Source: Actinobacteria bacterium OV320
GTDB lineage: Bacteria; Actinomycetota; Actinomycetes; Streptomycetales; Streptomycetaceae
Direction: 5' to 3'
NCBI GenBank assembly: GCA_001298545.1
Contig: LJCX01000028.1
Span: 434,001 to 498,000, forward strand
DNA length: 64,000 nucleotides
Each line of letters starts with the position of its first letter. Within the stretch, counting starts at the first letter, position 1. Positions 10,642 to 18,432 of the stretch are shown one piece after another. The notes under the pieces are model-generated. The model was not told where the DNA came from. It searched no databases and worked only from the letters and a program-made list of their open reading frames with translations. Position numbers and translations under genes: made by a program.

Positions 10642-10721
10642 CTTGTGGGCTTGCGGGGCTTGTGGGCTTGCAGGGCTTGTGGGCTTGCAGGGCTTGTGGG
10701 CTTGCAGGGCTTGTGGGGCTA
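10642..10721. repeat. 17-bp tandem repeat at convergent gene ends
   Basis: CTTGTGGGCTTGCAGGG is repeated four times (first copy with one change) plus a partial copy. The array ends inside the stop codon of the nucleoside hydrolase gene. It is a minisatellite likely to vary in copy number between strains. Confidence 0.9.
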
Positions 10722-11678
10722 GCCCTCCAGCGCCGTCAGCCACAGCTTCACGTAACGCTCCACGTCCACGTCCAACGCCACGTCCACGAGGGTCTGTTCG
10801 CGTGCGCCCTCGTGGATCTCGGACTCGCCGGGGCGCGGACGGCGGTCGACGACCGTCTGGCCGCGGGCCGGACCGGGGGCCAGCGAGACCTCCACCGGGA
10901 GGAGCTCGGTGGTCAGGCCCGCCGGGTCGGCCACCGCGCAGACCGCGCCCGCGTCGCCGAGGCCACCGGTGGGCGTGGGGTCGCCGGAGGTGGCCGGGTC
11001 GCGGTGGGCGAGCAGTTCGCCGGCCAGCCGCAGGCGGGGCTCCGGACTCGCCCGCAGCCGCGCCACGTCCGCCGCCGGCACCAGGACCCGCTTGAAGACG
11101 TCCAGCCCGTACATGGTGATCGGCACGCCCGCGGTGAGCAGGACCGCGGCCGCCTCCGGGTCGTGCCACACGTTGAACTCCGCGACCGGCGTGGCGTTCC
11201 CGGTCGTCACCGCGCCGCCCATGAACACGATCCGCTCGATGTTGCGGGTCACCTCCGGATGGGTGCGCAGCAGCAGGGCGATGTTCGTCAGCGGGGCCGT
11301 GGGAACGAGGGTGACCGGGCGCGGGGAGGCGAGGATCTCCCGGCGCAGCAGCGTGACCGCGTCCACGTCGACCGCCCTGCGGGTCGGGGCGGGCAGGCCG
11401 AGGTCGCCCATGCCGTCCTGGCCGTGCACATGGCTCGCCGTGCGGACCGGTTCGATCAGTGGCCGCTCGGCGCCCCGGGCGACCGGGATGTCCCCGGCGC
11501 CCGCGTACTCCAGCACGGTCAGCGTGTTGCGGACCACGCCGTCCACGTCCGTGTTCCCGGCCACGCACGTCACCGCCCGCACGTCCAGGCCGGGATGGCG
11601 TACCGCGAACAGCAGGGCGAGGGCGTCGTCGACACCCGTGTCGCAGTCGATGATCACGGGGATGGGCTGTTCGGTCAC
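10719..11678 (-). CDS. Inosine-uridine-preferring type nucleoside hydrolase
   Basis: The 319-aa protein starts with the calcium-binding signature PVIIDCDTGVDDALAL (Asp11, Asp13, Asp17, Asp18) diagnostic of nucleoside N-ribohydrolases, which split nucleosides into ribose and free base for salvage. FMGGAVTTGNATPVAEFNVWHDPEAA near residues 150-175 and GDAGAVCAVADP near the C-terminus are further family blocks. GTG at 11678 follows AAGGAG. It is cytoplasmic and monocistronic. The base specificity cannot be assigned from sequence. Confidence 0.92.
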   Translation of the reverse strand: MTEQPIPVIIDCDTGVDDALALLFAVRHPGLDVRAVTCVAGNTDVDGVVRNTLTVLEYAGAGDIPVARGAERPLIEPVRTASHVHGQDGMGDLGLPAPTRRAVDVDAVTLLRREILASPRPVTLVPTAPLTNIALLLRTHPEVTRNIERIVFMGGAVTTGNATPVAEFNVWHDPEAAAVLLTAGVPITMYGLDVFKRVLVPAADVARLRASPEPRLRLAGELLAHRDPATSGDPTPTGGLGDAGAVCAVADPAGLTTELLPVEVSLAPGPARGQTVVDRRPRPGESEIHEGAREQTLVDVALDVDVERYVKLWLTALEG

Positions 11679-11735
11679 CTCGGGGACTCCTTCCGCACCA
11701 CGTTCGCCGTCGCCACCGACCCTATGCGGGCGCGT

Positions 11736-13001
11736 TCACACCCACAGCCCGGTCCCGCGCGCCGCCGCCCGTTCCCCGATCCGGCGGACCAGCTCGTCGG
11801 CGGGCAGCGCCCCCGGGCGGCGGCCGTCGCGCAGCCGGACGGCGGCCAGGTCGCCCTGTGCCTCCCGCTCCCCGATCACCGCCTGGTACGGCACCAGCCG
11901 CGCCGCCCGGACCCGGGCCCCCAGGCTGCCCCGGTCCGGCCCGGCGAGCTCCGCCCTGAGCCCCGCCGCCACCGCCCGCCGCACCAGCTCCGCCGCCTGT
12001 TCCTCCTGCGCCTGCGACACCGGCAGCACGACCAGCTGGACCGGCGCCAGCCACACGGGGAACGCGCCGCCGTGTTCCTCGAGGAGATGCGCCACGGCCC
12101 GTTCCACACTGCCGATGACACTGCGGTGCACCATCACCGGGCGGTGTTTCGCCCCGTCGGCGCCGATGTAGTGCAGGTCGAAGCGTTCGGGCTGGTGGAA
12201 GTCGATCTGGACGGTGGACAGGGTCGACTCGCGGCCCGCGCGGTCGGTGATCTGTACGTCGATCTTCGGACCGTAGAAGGCGGCCTCGCCCTCGACGGCC
12301 TCGTAGACGACGCCCGCCTGCCGGAGGACCTCCCGGAGCAGGTCGGTGGCCCGCCGCCAGAGCTCCGGGTCGGCCACGTACTTACCGCCCTCGCCCGGCA
12401 GGGAGAGCCGGTACCGGGCCGGGCGGATCCCCAGGTCGGCATAGGCGCGGGCGATGAGTTCCAGGGCGGCCCGGGCCTCCTCGACGGCCTGCTCCAGGGT
12501 GCAGAAGATATGGGCGTCGTTGAGCTGGATGGCCCGTACGCGGGTCAGCCCGCCCAGCACACCGGACGGCTCGGAGCGGTACATGCCACCCAACTCGGCG
12601 ATGCGGAGCGGCAGTTCGCGGTAGCTGTGGGAGCGGGAACGGTAGATGAGCGCGTGGTGCGGGCAGAGGCTGGGGCGCAGCACGACCTCCTCGGCGCCGA
12701 GCTCCATCGGCGGGAACATGTCCTCGCTGTAGTGGTCCCAGTGCCCCGAGATCTCGTACAGCTCGCGCTTGCCGAGGACCGGCGAGTACACGTGCCGGTA
12801 GCCGGCGGCGCGCTCGGCCTGCCGTACGTACTCCTCCAGGGCGTGCCGTACGACCGCGCCGTCCGGCAGCCAGTACGGCAGGCCCGCGCCCATCAGGGGG
12901 TCGGTGTCGAAGAGGCCCAGCTCGCGGCCCAGACGCCGGTGGTCATGGCCGTGGCTGTGCTCCGCGTCGTGGTGCTGCGGGTCGCGGTTCTGGTCGTTCA
13001 T
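11736..13001 (-). CDS. Auxiliary threonyl-tRNA synthetase lacking TGS and editing domains
   Basis: The 421-aa protein contains the class II catalytic core and C-terminal anticodon-binding domain of ThrRS but starts immediately before the core. The N-terminal TGS and editing domains of the usual 650-aa enzyme are missing; instead there is a short His-rich leader (HHDAEHSHGHDH). Zinc ligands are present: Cys in RPSLCPHHALIYRS, His in NDAHIFC and His in PVMVHRSVIGSVER. Motif 2 is MYRSEPSGVLGGLTRVR. It should charge tRNA-Thr but could not hydrolyse Ser-tRNA-Thr in cis. A full-length housekeeping thrS is expected elsewhere, so this is probably an inducible or inhibitor-resistant second copy. ATG at 13001 has GAGGGAG upstream. 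A Thr-codon leader peptide and hairpin precede it. Confidence 0.92.
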   Translation of the reverse strand: MNDQNRDPQHHDAEHSHGHDHRRLGRELGLFDTDPLMGAGLPYWLPDGAVVRHALEEYVRQAERAAGYRHVYSPVLGKRELYEISGHWDHYSEDMFPPMELGAEEVVLRPSLCPHHALIYRSRSHSYRELPLRIAELGGMYRSEPSGVLGGLTRVRAIQLNDAHIFCTLEQAVEEARAALELIARAYADLGIRPARYRLSLPGEGGKYVADPELWRRATDLLREVLRQAGVVYEAVEGEAAFYGPKIDVQITDRAGRESTLSTVQIDFHQPERFDLHYIGADGAKHRPVMVHRSVIGSVERAVAHLLEEHGGAFPVWLAPVQLVVLPVSQAQEEQAAELVRRAVAAGLRAELAGPDRGSLGARVRAARLVPYQAVIGEREAQGDLAAVRLRDGRRPGALPADELVRRIGERAAARGTGLWV

Positions 13002-13047
13002 GGGGGCTCCCTCGCTCGGGGAGGGGCGAGGAACCGGAGCACGTCGA

Positions 13048-13073
13048 AGCCCCGGGGCACTCGCCCCGGGGCT
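13048..13073 (-). terminator. Candidate attenuator hairpin in ThrRS leader
   Basis: Bases 13048-13058 (AGCCCCGGGGC) and 13063-13073 are exact reverse complements with a 4-nt loop. This 11-bp GC stem lies between the leader-peptide stop (13094) and the ThrRS ribosome binding site (about 13010). It is well placed to be a Rho-independent terminator without U-tract, or an RBS-proximal attenuator, controlled by ribosome position on the leader. Confidence 0.65.
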
Positions 13074-13093
13074 ACGGACATCCAGTTCGTGGA

Positions 13094-13150
13094 TCAGCGC
13101 GCCGGGACGGGGTCCGGCGTCGTCGTGAGGGACGGCTGGGCGCGCTTCAT
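13094..13150 (-). CDS. Threonine-rich leader peptide for auxiliary ThrRS (attenuator)
   Basis: An 18-codon reading frame, MKRAQPSLTTTPDPVPAR, ends 93 nt before the ThrRS start. It contains three consecutive ACG threonine codons, the hallmark of ribosome-mediated attenuation of a threonine-related gene. No Shine-Dalgarno sequence precedes its ATG, but TACGGT at 13158-13163 on this strand could be a -10 element placing transcription start at or next to the ATG, so translation may be leaderless. Stalling at the Thr codons when charged tRNA-Thr is low would be expected to prevent the 13048-13073 hairpin from stopping transcription. The arrangement parallels the Trp leader described for an auxiliary TrpRS gene of Streptomyces. 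No T-box signature was seen. Confidence 0.7.
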   Translation of the reverse strand: MKRAQPSLTTTPDPVPAR

Positions 13151-13245
13151 GCCGACGACCGTAGCAACGGGAGCCCGCACGACGCGATCCGTTTTCCCGC
13201 GTCGCCCACCCGCCCGGGCGCCGCCATTCCGCCCCTCCACCGCCC

Positions 13246-13350
13246 CGCCACCGGTCCGCACCACCCACCCGGCTGCCGCCCCGCCACCGCCCGCACCACC
13301 CACCCGGCTGCCGCCCCCCACCGGTCCGCACCGCCCGCCCGGCTGCCGCC
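13246..13350. repeat. Three 35-bp imperfect tandem repeats
   Basis: Three 35-bp units end at 13280, 13315 and 13350, each finishing with CCACCCACCCGGCTGCCGCC or a near variant. They fill part of the 330-bp gap between the ThrRS leader and the lipoprotein gene. No gene or regulatory meaning is apparent. Confidence 0.7.
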
Positions 13351-13480
13351 GCGTCGGCCGCCCGCGCCACCCGCCCGCACCAACGCCGGTAACCCGTACG
13401 GCCCGCCGCGCTGGTCGGCTCGTGGCACCGGTGTTGCCGTGGGAGGAGGCACCCGCGCGCACTCCTGGAGGCACCCCACG

Positions 13481-14266
13481 ATGGCCCGTCCCCCCCTCCT
13501 CGCCTCCACGGTCCTCCTCGTCACCGTCGCCACCCTCACCAGCGGCTGCGCCACCCTCGGTCTGGAACACCCGCCGACCGCCGACCCGGCCACCCCGACC
13601 GTCGAACGGTCGTCGGCCAGGCCCACCGCACCGACCACCTCGCCCGTCCTCACCGAGGCGCAGGCGCGCGCGGCCCTCATCACCGAAAGCGACCTCGGCG
13701 CGCCCTGGACCGCGACCCGTGGCGCCGCCACCTGGCGGGACGGCATGCTCAAGGCGACCACCTCGGTCCCCGACTGCCAGAAACTCCTCGACGCCCTCTA
13801 CGCCGACGAGCTGCTCGGCGGCCCCGCCCGCGCGGTCGTCGGACTCGACGACCCGCACGCCGGCGCCCAGCTGCGCTACCAGCTCAGCGGCAGCCGTCCG
13901 GCGGACGTCGACGCCCGGCTGGCCTGGCTGAGGACGATGCCGCAGAAGTGCGCCCGGTTCACGGCGAAGGCGACCGGCGACGCCGTGCTGGACGCGCAGG
14001 TATCCGAGCTGCCGCTGCCGGAGGTGGGCGACGTCCGCCAGGGCCTGCGCGTGACCCTGACGGTCTGGGCGACGGCCGAGGAGAACCCCGGCGGCGATCC
14101 GACCGCCCTCACCCTGGACGTCGCCGCCGTCCGGGCCGGCGAGGACTCCTTCGCCCTCACCAACGGCGGCCTGAACGACGCGCCGAACGCGGCGACCCAG
14201 GCGGCCGTCCAGCTCGGCGTCCGCCGGCTGGCCGACGTCAGACAGCAGGGAAAGGTGCAGGTCTGA
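13481..14266 (+). CDS. Putative lipoprotein of unknown function
   Basis: A 261-aa protein begins MARPPLLASTVLLVTVATLTSGC, a signal sequence ending in a lipobox-like LTSGC, so it is probably lipidated at Cys23 and held on the outer face of the membrane. A Pro/Thr linker follows to about residue 60. The rest is an alpha/beta region with two further cysteines (VPDCQKLLDALYADELLGG and MPQKCARF), resembling the sensor or PknH-like extracellular domains common in actinobacterial lipoproteins; that resemblance is inference. ATG at 13481 is preceded by CTGGAGG. No neighbour suggests a pathway. Confidence 0.8.
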   Translation: MARPPLLASTVLLVTVATLTSGCATLGLEHPPTADPATPTVERSSARPTAPTTSPVLTEAQARAALITESDLGAPWTATRGAATWRDGMLKATTSVPDCQKLLDALYADELLGGPARAVVGLDDPHAGAQLRYQLSGSRPADVDARLAWLRTMPQKCARFTAKATGDAVLDAQVSELPLPEVGDVRQGLRVTLTVWATAEENPGGDPTALTLDVAAVRAGEDSFALTNGGLNDAPNAATQAAVQLGVRRLADVRQQGKVQV

Positions 14267-14281
14267 CAGGGGTCCGGGGGG

Positions 14282-15025
14282 TCAGAGGGGTGGGTCGGCG
14301 TCGAAGCGCGTTCGTAGGGCGACCACCTCGTGGGACAGGTCCAGCACCGTACGGCTCCTCGCGAAGGCGTTGCCGCGCAGCAGCGACAGCGCCTCGTCCG
14401 CGGCGACGCCGAGCTGGGCCATCACCATCCCGACGGCCCGGTACACATCGTCGTGGTCGGTGGCCAGCGGGCTGAGCCAGCGGCCGACGGCGTCCGGGTC
14501 GTCCGACTCGGCCCGCGGCAGCGCCACCAGCGCGTCCGTCACGATCTCGGCCACCACCCGCGCCCTGCGGACCTCCTCGGCGGCGAGCTCGCCGGGCACG
14601 TCCCGGTAGAGATCGAGGGTGCCCACGCACACCGCGGGGTCGCCCAGCGGCAGCGCGTACACCGACCGCACCCCGAGCGCCGCCGTCTGCTGGGCGAACA
14701 CCGGCCAGCGGAAGGCGTCCCGGCTCGACATCAGATCCCGGGCGGAGACCACCGAACCGGTCTCGACCGCCTCGAAGCAGGGCCCGTCCCCCAGGCTGAC
14801 CTGCATCTCCATCACATACGCGGCCCGTTCGTCGCTCGCGCTCAGCGGCACCGGAATCCCATCGCCGCGCAGGGACATGCTCGCCCCGCTCACCGGCAGC
14901 AGCTTCAGCACGGCGTCGCACAGCCGCTGCGGCACCTCCCGCGGACCGGCGCCGCGCATCTCCTCGGCGATGACCTCGGCGACCCGGTCCCGATCCCGGT
15001 CCCGATCCCGGTGGTCCATGGTCAT
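14282..15025 (-). CDS. GAF and ANTAR domain-containing RNA-binding regulator
   Basis: The 247-aa protein has a GAF sensor domain at about residues 20-165 (MQVSLGDGPCFEAVETG, GVRSVYALPLGD) and a C-terminal ANTAR domain at about 180-240 (DVYRAVGMVMAQLGVAADEA). ANTAR domains bind paired hairpins in nascent RNA and act as antiterminators, so this is a ligand- or signal-dependent antiterminator. The N-terminus carries a DRDRDRDR run encoded by a 12-bp DNA repeat at about 14980-15017. Starts at GTG 15028, ATG 15025 or ATG 15019 are all possible because AGGTGATG repeats make the ribosome site ambiguous. It is convergent with the lipoprotein gene, 15 bp apart. Confidence 0.88.
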   Translation of the reverse strand: MTMDHRDRDRDRDRVAEVIAEEMRGAGPREVPQRLCDAVLKLLPVSGASMSLRGDGIPVPLSASDERAAYVMEMQVSLGDGPCFEAVETGSVVSARDLMSSRDAFRWPVFAQQTAALGVRSVYALPLGDPAVCVGTLDLYRDVPGELAAEEVRRARVVAEIVTDALVALPRAESDDPDAVGRWLSPLATDHDDVYRAVGMVMAQLGVAADEALSLLRGNAFARSRTVLDLSHEVVALRTRFDADPPL

Positions 15026-15111
15026 CACCTGCCATCACCTGCGTCGACGGGCGGCTCACCTCCCGTGGTCCGCCGGGTACCCCTCCCGCTCGCCGGGAGA
15101 ACCTGCCTCGG

Positions 15112-15891
15112 CTACGGCTTCTCGTACGGATCCGCCGGCTGTTTCACCTGCGTGACCGTCGCCGCGTCCAGGACCGGCGGCCAGGCCGCGTCGGAGCCGA
15201 GCCTGCCCTTCGGACGCCAGGAGCCGGTGACGGTGACCCAGGTGTCGGCGGGCAGGGCGTCGTCGTCCGCGTTCCGGATCTCGACCTTGCCGGTGGTGGC
15301 GTCCGCGGCGCAGCAGGTCACGACGAGGCGGGTGACGTACCAGGTGCCGTCGTCGCCGTGGGTGACGAAGCCGGTCAGGCGGACGGTACGGCCCTTCAGC
15401 GAGCGTCCGCTGTCGTAGATCGCGCGCGAGCTGAACTCGGCGACCGTCAGCTCGACCGGGTTCCCCGCAGGGAGCGCCGGGAAGGCACCTACGCCCTGCG
15501 CGGCCCGCTGGGCGGCCTCACGGCCGGCGCTGTAGGAGCCGAGGGCCGGGGGCGGGAAGAGGAGCAGGGCGAGGGCGGGGAGCGTGAGCAGCCAGGCGAC
15601 GCGGGGCCCGGCGGGGCCGTGGGAATGCCCCTCGTGCCCCTCGTGCCCGCCGTGCCCGCCGTCGTCCTCGGGGTGGACGTCCTCGTGGTGGACGTCCTCG
15701 TGAGGGCCGGGCGTGCGATGGCGCAGGACCGCCGTCACGAGGCCCAGCAGCACCAGGGCGACCCCGGACACGATCAGGTAGGGCCGCAGGCCCGCCTGCA
15801 CATAGCGCAGGTACAGCTCGCCGAAGAGGGTGATCCGCAGGACCGCGCCGCCCGTCAGGAGGAGCAGCGCCGCCGGTCCGTACCGCCTCAC
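15112..15891 (-). CDS. TIGR03943/DUF1980 (YcgQ-like) membrane protein with His-rich loop
   Basis: The 259-aa protein has two N-terminal membrane segments (residues about 5-20 and 35-58) and a strikingly His/Asp/Glu-rich loop containing HEDVHHEDVHPEDD and GHEGHEGHSHG. A third membrane segment comes next, then a soluble C-terminal OB-like domain (VRLTGFVTHGDDGTWYVTRLVVTCCAADA). These are features of the TIGR03943 family, partner of YcgR-type permeases. The His-rich loop suggests metal binding. Its GTG start at 15891 overlaps the permease stop in GTGA, so the two genes are translationally coupled and probably act as one complex. The transported substrate is unknown. Confidence 0.88.
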   Translation of the reverse strand: MRRYGPAALLLLTGGAVLRITLFGELYLRYVQAGLRPYLIVSGVALVLLGLVTAVLRHRTPGPHEDVHHEDVHPEDDGGHGGHEGHEGHSHGPAGPRVAWLLTLPALALLLFPPPALGSYSAGREAAQRAAQGVGAFPALPAGNPVELTVAEFSSRAIYDSGRSLKGRTVRLTGFVTHGDDGTWYVTRLVVTCCAADATTGKVEIRNADDDALPADTWVTVTGSWRPKGRLGSDAAWPPVLDAATVTQVKQPADPYEKP

Positions 15892-16895
15892 AGCAGCCAC
15901 CACCCCACGAGGACACTGGCGGCCACGGCCACCACCCAGGTCGCCGACGCGAACCGTACGGCGAAGGACCGGCCGAAGGTGCCCGCCTGGAGGGCGAGCA
16001 GCTTCAGGTCCACCATCGGGCCCACCACCATGAACGCCAGCCGCGCGGTGGGCGGGAAGGCGCTCAGGGACGCGGCGACGAAGGCGTCGGCCTCGCTGCA
16101 CACGCACAGCACGACGGCCAGTACGGCCAGCAGCGGCACCGCGAGCCAGGGCGACCCGGTGAAGAGGTCGAGCACCGAGCGCGGGACGGCGATGTTGAAG
16201 GTCGCCGCGGCCGCCGCGCCCAGCACCAGAAAGCCGCCCGCGTGCAGGAAGTCGTGCTGGAGTCCGGTGAGGAAGGCGCGGGCACCGGTGGCGTGCGCCG
16301 ACGGCGTGCCGCGCCCCGGGAGCCGCAGCCACTTCTCCTTCCCGAACCGCGCCCACAGCCAGCCCATCAGCACGGCGGTGCCGAGCGAGGCGAGCAGCCG
16401 GGCCAGGACCATCTTCGGCTGACCCGGGAAGGCGATGGAGGTCGCGACGAGCACGACCGGGTTGATCGCGGGCGCGGACAGCAGGAAGGCGAGGGCGGCC
16501 GCCGGGGCGACCCCGCGCCGCATCAGGCTCCCGGCCACCGGCACGGAGGCGCACTCGCAGCCGGGCAGCACGGCCCCGGCGAGTCCGGCCACCGGTACGG
16601 CGAGCGCGGGGTTGCGCGGCAGAAGCCGCCGGAACACCCGCTCCGGCACGAACGCGCCGATCGCCGCCGAGACGACCGTACCGAGCAGCAGGAAGGGCAC
16701 CCCCTGGACGGCGACGGCGGTGAACACCGTCCACCAGGCGGCCACCGGCGGGGTGTAGAGGTCGAGCGCGAGCAGCGGCCCGAGCACGGACACGACGGTC
16801 GCGATGGCGATGAGCGCGACGCCCCCGAGCACGGCGTACACGGACGCACGCACGACGACCCGCAGGCCGTCGGCCACAGTCCGTTGATTCTGCAC
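15888..16895 (-). CDS. YcgR/DUF318-type permease
   Basis: A 335-aa integral membrane protein with about eight hydrophobic segments belongs to the DUF318/ArsP-like permease superfamily. The conserved motif LPGCECASVPVAGSLMRRG and the later VLCVCSEADAF place cysteines in membrane helices, as in metal or metalloid permeases of this family. GTG at 16895 is preceded closely by GAGG; the exact start is uncertain. It is the first gene of a two-gene operon with the TIGR03943 protein. Homologous pairs are widespread in bacteria. Export of a metal(loid) is an inference, not visible in the sequence. Confidence 0.88.
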   Translation of the reverse strand: MQNQRTVADGLRVVVRASVYAVLGGVALIAIATVVSVLGPLLALDLYTPPVAAWWTVFTAVAVQGVPFLLLGTVVSAAIGAFVPERVFRRLLPRNPALAVPVAGLAGAVLPGCECASVPVAGSLMRRGVAPAAALAFLLSAPAINPVVLVATSIAFPGQPKMVLARLLASLGTAVLMGWLWARFGKEKWLRLPGRGTPSAHATGARAFLTGLQHDFLHAGGFLVLGAAAAATFNIAVPRSVLDLFTGSPWLAVPLLAVLAVVLCVCSEADAFVAASLSAFPPTARLAFMVVGPMVDLKLLALQAGTFGRSFAVRFASATWVVAVAASVLVGWWLL

Positions 16896-16957
16896 GCCTC
16901 GCAAGCTAGCGGCGACGGCTGTGCCCGACCGGCCACTTTCCCAAGAGAACGCTGTGA

Positions 16958-18301
16958 CTACAGCGGCGGCTGCGCGGGAGCCGGCCCCAGGGTCGTCGTC
17001 CCCGGCGCCGTGCGGTGCCCCAGCCCCGTGCGATACGCGTCGAGCGCCGCCTCCACCCGCCCCGTGCGCCGCAGCAGATCCCCCAGCATCCGGCACAGAT
17101 CGGCGAGATCCCCCGCGGCCCCCGCCCGCTCCAGCAGGCTGAGAGCGCGCACGTAGTGCTCCTCCGCCGCCTCCGTGTCCCGCGCGTCCTCGGCGATGAT
17201 CCCGAGCAGCCGGTGCGCCCCGGCGGAGTGCACGGCGCCCCGCTCGGGCGACAGATCCCCGAGGACGGTGTGCAGCAGCGCGGCGGCCTCCTCCGACTTG
17301 CCCCGCCGGTGCAGGACGTCGGCCAGCTCGACGGCGACCTGGCTGCTGTAGAGGGCGGCACGCTGCGCGGAGAGCATGGCCTGCGCCTGCTTCAACTCGT
17401 CCTCGGCGCGCTCCAGTTCGCCGTTCTGCGCGTAGACGTAACCGCGCATCCAGTGGCAGTTGGCCAGCTCGGTACGGAGCTGGAGCTGACGGTAGAGCTC
17501 GGACGCCTTGGCCAGCGAGGCGTCGGCCTCCGCGAGGCGGCCCTCGGCGAGCAGGGTGCGGGCGACGGACCGGTGCATCCGGGCGACCAGGGCGGGGTCG
17601 CCGACCTGGGGCGCCAGGGCGAGGGCGAACTCGGCGGCCTGCGCGGCGCGGGCCTGCGCGCCCATGTCCATGTACGGGCCGATGACGGAGGCGTAGAGCA
17701 GGAGCAGCGCGTCGGGGTCGTGCAGCCCGCCCCGGTTGAGCTCGTCGAGGGTGGATTCCAGCAGGTAGACGGCGTAGCGGAGTTCACCGGCGAGGTAGTG
17801 GGCGACGGCGCGGCCGCGCAGGGCGGGGACGCGGGCGGGCAGCGGCGCGTGCGCGAGAGCGGCCTCGGCGCGCTCGAAGCAGCGCAGCGCCGTGTCCAGG
17901 TCTCCCGTGTCGATCCCGCACTCCCCGAGGCCGAGCAGGGCGGTGGCCTGCTCCTCCGCCAGCCCGTGCTCCTCGGCCTCCGCGAGCAGCCCGGAGTACT
18001 GCAGTGCCGCCTCCTTCGCCGCCCCGGTGGCCAGCGCCCGCTGGGCCTCGGTGAGACGGAGCCGCAGATCGGTGACGAGGCGGGCGGGGCGACCGGTCGC
18101 CAGTTCCTCGAAGTCGACGCCGAGCCGCTCGGCGATGTACTTGAGCGCCTCGTCGGAGGGCCGCACCCGGCCGGCCTCCAGCGTGGAGACATAGGCGGGG
18201 GTGTACGTCGGCTCGGCCAACTGCCGCTGTGTCAGCCCTCGTTCGACCCGCAACCGCTGCACCCGGCGACCGACGACCTCCGGTTCGTCCCGCTCTCCCA
18301 C
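16958..18301 (-). CDS. XRE-family HTH regulator with C-terminal TPR array (RRNPP-like architecture)
   Basis: The 447-aa protein has an N-terminal XRE helix-turn-helix (about residues 9-62: VVGRRVQRLRVERGLTQRQL ... YVSTLEAGRVRPS). About 370 residues of tetratricopeptide-type helical repeats follow, for example ALLGLGECGIDTGDLDTALR and ANCHWMRGYVYAQNGELERA. HTH plus TPR is the layout of RRNPP peptide receptors (PlcR, NprR, PrgX) and of many Streptomyces regulators. GTG at 18301 is chosen because GGGGGAG lies 6 nt upstream; a TTG at 18316 is also in frame. It is divergent from a 56-codon secreted-peptide gene, with a perfect 16-bp palindrome between them. That arrangement suggests peptide sensing and autoregulation, which is inference. 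Confidence 0.88.
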   Translation of the reverse strand: MGERDEPEVVGRRVQRLRVERGLTQRQLAEPTYTPAYVSTLEAGRVRPSDEALKYIAERLGVDFEELATGRPARLVTDLRLRLTEAQRALATGAAKEAALQYSGLLAEAEEHGLAEEQATALLGLGECGIDTGDLDTALRCFERAEAALAHAPLPARVPALRGRAVAHYLAGELRYAVYLLESTLDELNRGGLHDPDALLLLYASVIGPYMDMGAQARAAQAAEFALALAPQVGDPALVARMHRSVARTLLAEGRLAEADASLAKASELYRQLQLRTELANCHWMRGYVYAQNGELERAEDELKQAQAMLSAQRAALYSSQVAVELADVLHRRGKSEEAAALLHTVLGDLSPERGAVHSAGAHRLLGIIAEDARDTEAAEEHYVRALSLLERAGAAGDLADLCRMLGDLLRRTGRVEAALDAYRTGLGHRTAPGTTTLGPAPAQPPL

Positions 18302-18357
18302 GCCCGGCTCCCCCAACTACCCCTGTGCCTCTTGCCGTTGGACTATCCCAGCCCCTA

Positions 18358-18386
18358 GGTTAAACGGCGAGTTAAGCATGCTTAAC
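18358..18386. promoter_or_regulatory. Perfect 16-bp palindromic operator (GTTAAGCATGCTTAAC) plus half-site
   Basis: GTTAAGCA at 18371-18378 is the exact reverse complement of 18379-18386, and a related half-site GGTTAAAC lies at 18358-18365. This AT-rich dyad stands out in a very GC-rich region. It lies in the 131-bp gap between the divergent XRE-TPR regulator and the small secreted peptide gene, so it is the likely binding site of that regulator. Confidence 0.75.
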
Positions 18387-18432
18387 AGCTTGCTGACGTG
18401 AGTATCGCAGTCGCCGACGTTGCGAGGTAGCC

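Noticed and set aside
13001..13160. T-box riboswitch controlling the ThrRS gene
   Set aside because: The leader is too short and no T-box consensus (AGGGTGGNACCGCG-like) or stem I could be seen; a Thr leader peptide explains the region better.
11736..13370. An N-terminally extended ThrRS starting near 13370
   Set aside because: The extension would run through the 35-bp repeats, the leader peptide and the hairpin and encodes Gly/Arg/Trp-rich sequence; ATG 13001 has a good ribosome site and begins right before the catalytic core.
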